A stretch of 5,707 nucleotides of DNA from JBOHCT01 sp050699055. GTDB taxonomy: Bacteria; Actinomycetota; Actinomycetes; Streptosporangiales; JBOHCT01. Below are positions 1 to 4,836 of the stretch, one piece after another. The first letter of the stretch is position 1. Each line of letters opens with the position of its first letter. Position numbers and translations under genes: made by a program. The notes beneath the pieces are model-generated. The model was not told the DNA's origin, searched no databases, and saw only the letters and a program-made list of their open reading frames with translations. The stretch is from contig JBOHCT010000230.1 in assembly GCA_050699055.1 (NCBI GenBank), positions 1-5,707 on the forward strand, written 5' to 3'.

Positions 1-4
1 GGTG

Positions 5-316
5 TCAGGTGTCGCCGCGCGCCGTGGCTGCGGCGGGCGCGGCACGCCTCGCCTCGTCGACGGTGTCACCCGGGATCCGGCGGACCTCGTGCGGCGACGT
101 CCGGTTCGGCCGGATCTTCACCCGCAGCCCGTCGCAATGCGGGCAGGCGATGCCCGACCAGGGAGGAAGACACGCGAACCCCCCGCGATGCCAGACCACG
201 ACCTCGCCGCCGTTGTGGTCGTAGGTATGCCAGACCTCGTAGTCCTGAGACCAGATCCGAGAGCAGGTCGCGCAGTCGAACGTCCAGGTCTCGACGGTGA
301 CAAGCACGTCGCGCAT
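5..316 (-). CDS. Small putative zinc-ribbon protein, function unknown
   Basis: Complete 103-residue frame that I do not recognise as a named family. Seen: two Cys-x2-Cys knuckles, CATC at residues 15-18 and CPHC at 58-61, with a further Cys49 between them. This spacing suggests one zinc ribbon formed by the two pairs. The middle is rich in Trp, Tyr, His and Val (about residues 21-45), consistent with the beta strands of such a fold. The last 30 residues are Arg/Ala rich and probably disordered. No signal peptide or membrane segment is visible, so a cytoplasmic location is inferred. The ATG start is supported by AGGAGG at 325-330, 8 nt upstream. It lies downstream of rsmI on the same strand but 176 bp away with a hairpin between, so it is probably a separate unit. 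A nucleic-acid-binding or metal-binding role is possible but not shown. That it is a real gene is fairly sure; its function is not. Confidence 0.72.
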   Translation of the reverse strand: MRDVLVTVETWTFDCATCSRIWSQDYEVWHTYDHNGGEVVVWHRGGFACLPPWSGIACPHCDGLRVKIRPNRTSPHEVRRIPGDTVDEARRAAPAAATARGDT

Positions 317-331
317 GGTGTACCCCTCCTA

Positions 332-350
332 GCCAAGTATCGTAGTACGA
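332..350 (-). promoter_or_regulatory. Possible -10 box and palindrome upstream of the zinc-ribbon gene
   Basis: On the minus strand, TACGAT at 344-339 matches the actinobacterial TANNNT -10 pattern and would place the transcript start near 332, just before AGGAGG (330-325). The leader would be only about 16 nt. The box overlaps an 11-base palindrome, TCGTAGTACGA (340-350), which could be an operator. I see no convincing -35 box, so this is tentative. Confidence 0.3.
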
Positions 351-404
351 GCTAGCGGCGTACGCAGGTACTCGTTCCTTGCCGGTCGAGCACGGATGAC
401 GGCT

Positions 405-423
405 CCGGCGGGCCGGCCGCCGG
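405..423 (-). terminator. GC hairpin between rsmI and the zinc-ribbon gene
   Basis: CCGGCGG (405-411) and CCGCCGG (417-423) are perfect 7-bp arms around a 5-nt loop. A second, overlapping hairpin with 5-bp arms GCCGG/CCGGC spans 419-433. The position, about 70 nt past the rsmI stop codon and before the next minus-strand gene, suits transcription termination. There is no T-tract on either side, which is common for actinobacterial terminators but weakens the call. Confidence 0.35.
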
Positions 424-492
424 TCGACCCGGCAGGACAGCCTCGCTCAGCCCCCGCCCTCGACGCTCACCGGCCCGCGGACGAGCATTAGA

Positions 493-1341
493 TTAGCGGA
501 GCCGGCGGGCGACCACGGCGTCGTACACGACGCGCTTGCGCAGGCCGCGCTCGCGCGCGACCTCCGCGATCGACTCTTTGCGAGGCACCCCCGCCCGCTC
601 CCTGAGGTCCACGTCCGCGGCGAGATCGTCGGGGTCGGCCGAGCCCGCGGACGCCGCCGCCGCGCCGCCGATGACCAGCGTCACCTCGCCGCGTACGCCG
701 GCCGCCGCCCATTCGGCCAACCCGCCGAGCGTGCCGCGGCGCACCTCCTCGTAGGTCTTCGTGAGCTCGCGGCAGGCGGCGGCTGCCCGCTCGAGCCCGA
801 ACACCTCGGCCATCGCGGCGAGCGTCGCCGCCAGCCGGTGCGGCGCCTCGAAGAACACCATGGTCCGCCGCTCGGCGCCCAGCTCGGCGAGGCGGGAGGC
901 CCGCTCGCCCGCGCGCCGCGGAAGGAAGCCCTCGAAGCAGAACCGGTCGCACGGCAGGCCCGAGACGGCGAGCGCCGCGGTGACAGCGGAAGCGCCCGGT
1001 AGCACGGTGACCGATATCCCGGCCTCCGCGGCGGCGGCCACCAGACGGTACCCGGGGTCCGACACGCCCGGCATGCCCGCGTCGGTCAACAGCACGACGT
1101 CGCGGCCCGCGCGCAGGTCCCCGAGCAGCTCCCGCGTCCGCCGCTCCTCGTTGCCCTCGAAGTACGAGACCACCCGGCCGGCCGGGTTGACATCGAGCTC
1201 GCGGGCGAGCCGACGCAGCTTACGGGTGTCCTCGGCGGCGACGACCGCGGTCTCGGCCAGCGCGGCTCGCAGGCGGGGTGAGGCGTCCTCGGGACGGCCG
1301 ATCGGGACGCCCGCGAGAACGAGAGTGCCCCCTGTCGCCAT
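493..1341 (-). CDS. rsmI: 16S rRNA (cytidine(1402)-2'-O)-methyltransferase RsmI
   Basis: A 282-residue protein, normal length for RsmI, a tetrapyrrole-methylase-fold (SPOUT-unrelated) enzyme. In the known family it transfers a methyl group from S-adenosylmethionine to the 2'-O of C1402 in 16S rRNA, in the decoding centre of the 30S subunit. Seen in order: GVPIG (11-15), AEDTR (36-40), DAGMPGVSDPG (87-97), PGASA (115-119), SGLP (127-130), FEGFLP (136-141), FFEAPHR (163-169), RELTKTYEE (191-199) and GEVTLVIGG (218-226). The C-terminal part (about 255-277, SIAEVARERGL and onward) has the short helical region usual in full-length RsmI. A poorly conserved Ala/Asp-rich linker joins the two. The ATG start has GGAGG 8 nt upstream (around 1350-1354); an out-of-frame ATG at 1348 sits directly on that site and cannot use it. 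The gene is divergent from pmt, with 234 bp between the two starts. The call is firm. Confidence 0.96.
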   Translation of the reverse strand: MATGGTLVLAGVPIGRPEDASPRLRAALAETAVVAAEDTRKLRRLARELDVNPAGRVVSYFEGNEERRTRELLGDLRAGRDVVLLTDAGMPGVSDPGYRLVAAAAEAGISVTVLPGASAVTAALAVSGLPCDRFCFEGFLPRRAGERASRLAELGAERRTMVFFEAPHRLAATLAAMAEVFGLERAAAACRELTKTYEEVRRGTLGGLAEWAAAGVRGEVTLVIGGAAAASAGSADPDDLAADVDLRERAGVPRKESIAEVARERGLRKRVVYDAVVARRLR

Positions 1342-1366
1342 CGGCCATCCCTCCGTCGCGCGTCCC

Positions 1367-1401
1367 TTCGGGCCGCCTCCACCTTCGGGCCCGCCTCCAC
1401 C
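1367..1401. repeat. Short tandem repeat in the rsmI leader
   Basis: Two near-identical units, TTCGGGCCGCCTCCACC (1367-1383, 17 nt) and the same with one extra C (1384-1401, 18 nt), are followed by the start of a third (CTCGGG, 1402-1407). They lie between the rsmI start and the pmt promoter. No function can be assigned. Confidence 0.6.
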
Positions 1402-1404
1402 CTC

Positions 1405-1418
1405 GGGACGTTCGTCCC
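1405..1418. repeat. Short inverted repeat in the rsmI/pmt intergenic region
   Basis: GGGACG (1405-1410) and CGTCCC (1413-1418) form 6-bp arms around TT; a realistic hairpin has 5 bp and a GTTC loop. Another CGTCCC at 1361-1366 could pair with the same GGGACG, enclosing the tandem repeats. This could shape the 5' leader of rsmI or be an operator; nothing in the sequence decides. Confidence 0.4.
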
Positions 1419-1563
1419 CTCAGCCCGCGGTCATGGCCGCTGCCGTTCCCGCGCGACACGCGGAGAATGCCGTGAGACCACCGAAATGGACGAAGCGACG
1501 CCGCAGTCCCCAGTATGGCCACGGCATGGGCAGGTATGTGCGTGCGCGACCCGCGTCCGCTCG

Positions 1564-1576
1564 TACGATTGCCGGG
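1564..1576 (+). promoter_or_regulatory. -10 box for leaderless pmt transcription
   Basis: TACGAT (1564-1569) fits the actinobacterial TANNNT -10 motif. Exactly six bases separate it from GTG at 1576, so the expected first transcribed base is the first base of the start codon. TCGTACGA (1561-1568), a perfect 8-base palindrome, overlaps the box. No good -35 hexamer is seen at 16-19 bp upstream, which is often the case for such promoters. Confidence 0.45.
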
Positions 1577-3147
1577 TGGCGGCGACCCAGCTCGGTTGGC
1601 AAGGTGACGACACAAGCCACGACACCATGACGAGATCGCGTTCGCTTCGCGACCGGCTCGCTCCCCCCATGCCTGGTCGGGCGCTCATCGGGTGGGGCGG
1701 CCCCATTCTCGTGGCCGTGTTCGCCGCCGTGCTGCGCTTCTACCGGCTCGGCGCCCCGCACGCGTTCGTCTTCGACGAGACCTACTACGCCAAGGATGCG
1801 CTGGCGCTGCTGCGGTTCGGGGTCGAGCACGACACCGTCAAGCACGCCAACTCCCAACTGCTCGCCGGCAACAGCCACATCTTCACCGGCCAGGGCAGCT
1901 TTGTCGTGCACCCCCCGATGGGCAAGTGGCTGATCGCCGTGGGCGAGTGGGCGTTCGGGGCGACGCCGTTCGGGTGGCGGTTCGCCGCGGCGGTGATCGG
2001 CAGCCTGTCCGTCCTCGTGCTCGCCCGGGTCGTGCGGCGCATGACCAGGTCGACGCTGCTCGGCTGCGTCGCCGGGCTGCTGCTGTCGCTCGACGCCCTG
2101 CACTTCGTGCACAGCAGGCTGGCGCTGCTCGACATCTTCATCACCTTCTGGGTCGTCGCGGCCTTCGCCTGCCTGGTGGCCGATCGCGACGCGGTACGCG
2201 CGCGGCTCGCTGACAGGGTCTCGGCGGCCGGCGCCGGTACCTTCGGGCCGGGTGGGGGCATCCGCCTGTGGCGGCTCGGCGCGGGGGTCTGCCTCGGTCT
2301 CGCGTGCGCGTCGAAGTGGAACGCGATCCCGTTCGTCGCCGCGTTCGGCCTGCTCAGCGTCGGCTGGGACATCTTCAACCGCCGCGCCGCGGGTGTCCGG
2401 CGCCCCTACACCGGCGCGCTCCTGCGCGACGCGGCCCCCGCGTTCGTCTCGATCGTGATCGTCGCCATGGCCGTGTACGTCGCGACCTGGAGCGGCTGGT
2501 TCCTCTCCGGCGAGGGGTGGGACCGGCACTGGGCGGCGTCGCACGCCGGCACGCTGGTCCCCGTGGTGCCGGCGGTATTCCAGTCGTGGTGGCACTACCA
2601 GGTCCAGACGTGGCAGTTTCACTCCACTCTCGCCAAGCCGCACAACTACGCCTCCGCGCCGTGGACGTGGATCCTCCTCATCCGCCCGGTCGCGTACTAC
2701 TACACGTCGCCGCACGGCTGTGGCGCGCCCAACTGCTCGAGCGCGATCCTCGGCATCGGCACCCCGGCGATCTGGTGGGCGGCGATGCCCGCCCTGCTCG
2801 TGATGCTGTGGCTGTGGCTCGTTCGCCGGGACTGGCGTGCCGGGACGGTGGTCGTAAGCGTCGCGGCCACCTGGCTGCCGTGGTTCGCCACCGGCCGGCA
2901 GACCGAGTTCCTCTTCTACATGCTGCCGGCGGTGCCATTCTTCGCCATCGCCCTCACCTTGTGCCTCGGCATCATCCTGGGCCGCGCCGGCTCCTCCCCC
3001 ATGCGGCGTGGCATGGGGGCGGCGATCGCGGGCGCGTACCTGCTCGTCGTGATCGCGAACTTCTGGTACCTCACGCCCATCCTCAACGCCGACGTGATCC
3101 CGTACGCGGGGTGGCACGCCCGCATGTGGTTTCCAAGCTGGATCTGA
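1576..3147 (+). CDS. pmt: Protein O-mannosyltransferase, dolichol/polyprenyl-phosphate-mannose dependent
   Basis: A 523-residue polytopic membrane protein of the PMT (GT39, GT-C fold) family. In actinobacteria this enzyme moves mannose from polyprenyl-phosphate-mannose to Ser/Thr of proteins leaving through Sec, on the outer face of the membrane. Seen: a cytoplasmic N-terminus; a first hydrophobic segment at about 38-53; the catalytic Asp67-Glu68 of FDETYYAKD in the first external loop; HPPMGKW (112-118); HSRLALLDIFITF (179-191); SKWN (246-249); roughly ten more hydrophobic segments; and a closing RMWFPSWI (516-523), typical of actinobacterial Pmt. Length is close to the known ~500-520. Start: GTG 1576 is favoured because it sits at leaderless spacing from TACGAT. 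ATG 1627 (506 residues) and ATG 1486 (553 residues) are in frame but lack a Shine-Dalgarno at useful distance. Residues 1-30 are poorly conserved, so the start is less sure than the function. It is divergent from rsmI, as in M. tuberculosis Rv1002c/Rv1003. Confidence 0.93.
   Translation: MAATQLGWQGDDTSHDTMTRSRSLRDRLAPPMPGRALIGWGGPILVAVFAAVLRFYRLGAPHAFVFDETYYAKDALALLRFGVEHDTVKHANSQLLAGNSHIFTGQGSFVVHPPMGKWLIAVGEWAFGATPFGWRFAAAVIGSLSVLVLARVVRRMTRSTLLGCVAGLLLSLDALHFVHSRLALLDIFITFWVVAAFACLVADRDAVRARLADRVSAAGAGTFGPGGGIRLWRLGAGVCLGLACASKWNAIPFVAAFGLLSVGWDIFNRRAAGVRRPYTGALLRDAAPAFVSIVIVAMAVYVATWSGWFLSGEGWDRHWAASHAGTLVPVVPAVFQSWWHYQVQTWQFHSTLAKPHNYASAPWTWILLIRPVAYYYTSPHGCGAPNCSSAILGIGTPAIWWAAMPALLVMLWLWLVRRDWRAGTVVVSVAATWLPWFATGRQTEFLFYMLPAVPFFAIALTLCLGIILGRAGSSPMRRGMGAAIAGAYLLVVIANFWYLTPILNADVIPYAGWHARMWFPSWI
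2996..3019. repeat. Perfect 9-bp inverted repeat inside pmt
   Basis: CCCCCATGC (2996-3004) and GCATGGGGG (3011-3019) are exact reverse complements around the 6-nt loop GGCGTG. The hairpin falls in the codons for the short Ser-Pro-Met-Arg-Arg-Gly-Met-Gly loop between the last hydrophobic segments. It is the strongest hairpin I found in a coding region here. It may be chance in GC-rich DNA or an mRNA or DNA structural element. Confidence 0.6.
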
Positions 3148-3159
3148 GGCGGGCATGAA

Positions 3160-3181
3160 GGGGGCCTGCGCCCTCGCCCCC
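3160..3181 (+). terminator. Candidate terminator after pmt
   Basis: GGGGGC (3160-3165) and GCCCCC (3176-3181) form a 6-bp GC stem with a 10-nt loop, starting 13 nt after the pmt stop codon. There is no T-tract after it. The position suits termination of pmt before the FHA gene. Confidence 0.4.
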
Positions 3182-3213
3182 CATTGGTCAAGATCCGCTC
3201 TGCGGCGGGCAAG

Positions 3214-3251
3214 CGGAGGAAACCGATCCCCTCCGACCACGCAAAGGGATC
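3214..3251. repeat. Two overlapping inverted repeats between pmt and the FHA gene
   Basis: CGGAGG (3214-3219) pairs with CCTCCG (3230-3235); GATCCC (3225-3230) pairs with GGGATC (3246-3251). The two pairings interleave and share base 3230, so they could be alternative folds or an operator cluster upstream of the FHA gene. Further on, TTGCTG (3266-3271) and TAGAGA (3289-3294) are 17 bp apart and could be a poor promoter. Nothing else is seen in this 189-bp gap. Confidence 0.25.
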
Positions 3252-3323
3252 TCAGTCGCTACATGTTGCTGTTGTGTCCGCGGCGGGGTAGAGACGACAC
3301 GTAAGAGGCTGTTCGCCGTGTCC

Positions 3324-3328
3324 GAGGA
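3324..3328 (+). promoter_or_regulatory. Ribosome binding site deciding the FHA gene start
   Basis: GAGGA lies 8 nt before GTG 3337 and favours that start over GTG 3343. A rival site, AAGAGG (3303-3308), lies 9 nt before GTG 3318, but that codon opens a different frame. An in-frame stop at 3289 rules out any start of the FHA frame further upstream. Confidence 0.5.
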
Positions 3329-3336
3329 CCCGTCGC

Positions 3337-3981
3337 GTGGGCGTGCCGTATCTGGAGGTCTCGGGGGGCCGCAGGGGTATCAGCCTGCGGCTCGGGGCGA
3401 TGACTGTCGGCTCCGGGAGCGGAGTCGACATCCGTCTGACCGACCCGACGGTGGCCAGGCTGCATGCCGAACTGGTGCGCAGGGGTCCGTACGCATACCT
3501 GGAACCGCTCGCCCCGCCGCGTTTCAACACCCAGGTCAATCACCGCCAACGCGGCGTGCGGACGATGCTCTACAGCGGCGACGCCATCAGCTTCGGAAGG
3601 ATACAATGCCGGGTCGGGGGTCTTCCGCCTGCCGAGGCGGATGACACGCTGGCCGTCCACCAGGGTGACTTCCCGGAGATCACCACACGCGAGACGGACT
3701 TGCTGACCGCCCTGTGCCAACTCCTGCGCACCGGGCATCCGCTGGAGGGCTACGACAGCCTCTATCTTCTCGCCGTCCGGCTGGATGTCTCCTGCGGCGA
3801 TGTCAAGAACCATCTCGTCCGGCTCTACCAGAAACTTCACGTCGAGCAAGGCCCCCGACGTCGCGGGCGGCTCGCCAACGAAGCGATCGTTCGGGGCCTC
3901 ATGACCCGGCCGCGAGTCCCTCACCAAAGGGACGCGCGGTCCGGGACACCGCGAGAATCAGCCGGGCCGGGAGTGCGGTAA
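3337..3981 (+). CDS. FHA domain protein with C-terminal helix-turn-helix
   Basis: A 214-residue cytoplasmic protein, inferred to be a regulator. Residues about 5-93 read as a forkhead-associated fold: LEVSG...ISLRLGAMTVGSGSGVDIRL, VARLHAELV (39-47), NTQVN (64-68) and GDAISFG (81-87). FHA domains normally bind phosphothreonine and are often targets of Ser/Thr kinases. Here the usual Arg after the conserved Gly is Ser26, the Ser of the VSRxHA motif is Ala40, and the Asn-Gly-Thr motif reads Phe-Asn-Thr (63-65); His43 and Asn68 remain. Ordinary phosphothreonine binding is therefore doubtful. Residues about 115-190 (ITTRETDLLTALCQLL...LDVSCGDVKNHLVRLYQKLHV...RGRLANEAIVRGL) resemble the winged or LuxR-like HTH at the end of many actinobacterial FHA proteins. 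The last 25 residues are Arg/Pro rich. No membrane segment is seen. It stands alone, 178 bp before padR, with no visible kinase partner. Confidence 0.85.
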   Translation: MGVPYLEVSGGRRGISLRLGAMTVGSGSGVDIRLTDPTVARLHAELVRRGPYAYLEPLAPPRFNTQVNHRQRGVRTMLYSGDAISFGRIQCRVGGLPPAEADDTLAVHQGDFPEITTRETDLLTALCQLLRTGHPLEGYDSLYLLAVRLDVSCGDVKNHLVRLYQKLHVEQGPRRRGRLANEAIVRGLMTRPRVPHQRDARSGTPRESAGPGVR

Positions 3982-3994
3982 CCCTCGGGTCCGT

Positions 3995-4016
3995 GGCCGC
4001 AGGCGGCCTGTCCGCC
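3995..4016 (+). terminator. Possible hairpin after the FHA gene
   Basis: Two overlapping short GC hairpins lie 13 nt past the stop codon: GGCCG/CGGCC (3995-4008) and GGCGG/CCGCC (4002-4016). Stems are 5 bp and no T-tract follows. This is weak support for a terminator before the padR promoter. Confidence 0.22.
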
Positions 4017-4089
4017 GCCGCCCGGGCACTTTCCCAGCATCTGTGGTGGCACTCGTACGGATCCGGCGTCGTGCTGCGATGTGCGAACA

Positions 4090-4118
4090 TTGACGCGCGC
4101 CATTTAGTTGGCTACAAC
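4090..4118 (+). promoter_or_regulatory. Promoter of the padR-methyltransferase operon
   Basis: TTGACG (4090-4095) and TACAAC (4113-4118) are separated by 17 bp, close to the sigma-70/HrdB-type consensus. The expected start is near 4125, giving a leader of about 35 nt that carries AAGGAG (4150-4155). This is the best promoter in the window. Confidence 0.62.
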
Positions 4119-4148
4119 TAGTTTCTGCAGTGTAGTTGGCTACGTCTA
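4105..4148. promoter_or_regulatory. Probable PadR operator pair
   Basis: The first box is a perfect inverted repeat, TAGTTG-GCTA-CAACTA (4105-4120), covering the end of the promoter spacer and the whole -10 box. The second box, 28 bp downstream, repeats TAGTTGGCTAC exactly (4133-4143) and ends CGTCTA (4143-4148), keeping four of six bases of the right arm. It ends one base before the Shine-Dalgarno. Seen: the repeats and their overlap with the promoter. Inferred: binding of the adjacent PadR to repress its own operon, as is common in this family. Confidence 0.68.
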
Positions 4149-4159
4149 TAAGGAGCCGC

Positions 4160-4807
4160 GTGACATCGGAACGAAAGATCGCCAACCCGCTGGCGTTGGC
4201 GGTGCTGACGCTGCTGCAGGAGCGCCCGATGCACCCGTACGAGATGGTCGCGACGCTGCGGGCGCGCGGCAAGGAGGACAGCATCAACATCAAGTACGGG
4301 TCGCTGTACACGGTCGTACGCGCGCTGCGCCGAGAGGGCCTCGTCGAGGAGTCCGAGACCGTACGGGCGGGCCGCCGTCCGGAGCGCACCGTGTACGCGC
4401 TGACCGACCGGGGTCGGCGGGAGATAGGCGACTGGCTGCGGGAGCTGCTCGGTGAGCTGAAACCGGAGTTCCCGCACTTCCTGGCGGGGCTGTCACTGAT
4501 GCCCGCGCTCCCCCTCGACGAGGTCGCGAAGCTACTGGAGGGGCGGGCCGCGCGGGTGGCCGAGCGGATGGAAATGTACCGGTCCCGGATGGCCGAGACG
4601 ACCGACCAGGGGGTGGCCGAGATCTTCCTGGTCGAGGACGACTACCGGCTCGCGCTCGACCGGGCCGAGCTGGAGTGGCTCCGCGGCCTGGTCGCCGCCC
4701 TCCGGGCCGGCACCATCACCGGCGTCCGGGGGTGGCGGGAGTACCACGAAGGCGGCCGCGAGGCACGCCCCGACGCGGACCAGAACACAGACCAGAACGA
4801 GACATGA
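4160..4807 (+). CDS. PadR-family transcriptional regulator
   Basis: A 215-residue DNA-binding repressor, probably dimeric and cytoplasmic. Residues about 8-95 form the PadR winged helix: NPLALAVLTLLQERPMHPYEM, IKYGSLYTVVRALRREGLVEES (45-66), the wing with RRPERTVYALTDRGR (72-86), then a helix to about 97. Residues about 115-185 form the longer C-terminal helical part used for dimerisation and often for ligand sensing. The tail is acidic and polar, with a Thr-Asp-Gln-Asn type repeat (GACCAGAAC at 4778 and 4790) that is probably disordered. The start chosen is GTG 4160 with AAGGAG 4 nt upstream, a rather short spacing. The longer frame from TTG 4136 would begin inside the second operator box and is rejected. 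The stop codon overlaps an ATG (4804) in the methyltransferase frame, so the two genes are surely one operon. The effector is unknown. PadR proteins often control efflux or detoxification genes; here the partner is a methyltransferase. Confidence 0.92.
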   Translation: MTSERKIANPLALAVLTLLQERPMHPYEMVATLRARGKEDSINIKYGSLYTVVRALRREGLVEESETVRAGRRPERTVYALTDRGRREIGDWLRELLGELKPEFPHFLAGLSLMPALPLDEVAKLLEGRAARVAERMEMYRSRMAETTDQGVAEIFLVEDDYRLALDRAELEWLRGLVAALRAGTITGVRGWREYHEGGREARPDADQNTDQNET

Positions 4808-4823
4808 GGTCACCGAGGCAAAC

Positions 4824-4830
4824 GGGAGGA
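4824..4830 (+). promoter_or_regulatory. Strong ribosome binding site setting the methyltransferase start
   Basis: GGGAGGA lies 6 nt before ATG 4837. The in-frame ATG at 4804, which overlaps the padR stop codon as ATGA, has no comparable site. The later ATG at 4885 would remove the conserved basic Lys-Gly stretch. Confidence 0.65.
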
Positions 4831-4836
4831 CGGGAC

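Noticed and set aside
2..355. A 117-codon plus-strand frame opposite the zinc-ribbon gene
   Set aside because: Arg/Pro-rich shadow; the minus strand has paired cysteines and a good ribosome binding site.
761..1630. A 289-codon plus-strand frame opposite rsmI
   Set aside because: Ser/Arg/Ala/Pro-rich composition without motifs, lying over a clear rsmI gene.
2268..3158. A 296-codon plus-strand frame inside pmt
   Set aside because: Arg/His/Pro-rich out-of-frame translation of pmt with no motif or start signal.
1420..3240. A 606-codon open frame on the minus strand opposite pmt
   Set aside because: It mirrors pmt; its product is a low-complexity Arg/Pro/Gly/Glu string with no recognisable motif, as expected for the antisense of a GC-rich gene.
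3259..3927. A 222-codon minus-strand frame opposite the FHA gene
   Set aside because: It looks more protein-like than most shadows, but no family is recognisable, and the plus-strand frame carries clear FHA and HTH motifs plus a ribosome binding site.
4136..4159. A longer PadR N-terminus from TTG 4136
   Set aside because: It would start within the second operator box and upstream of the Shine-Dalgarno, which points to GTG 4160; the extra residues are not PadR-like.
4778..4798. Direct repeat GACCAGAAC with 12-nt period at the end of padR
   Set aside because: Explained as a short repetitive polar tail of the protein; too small to be an attachment site or array.
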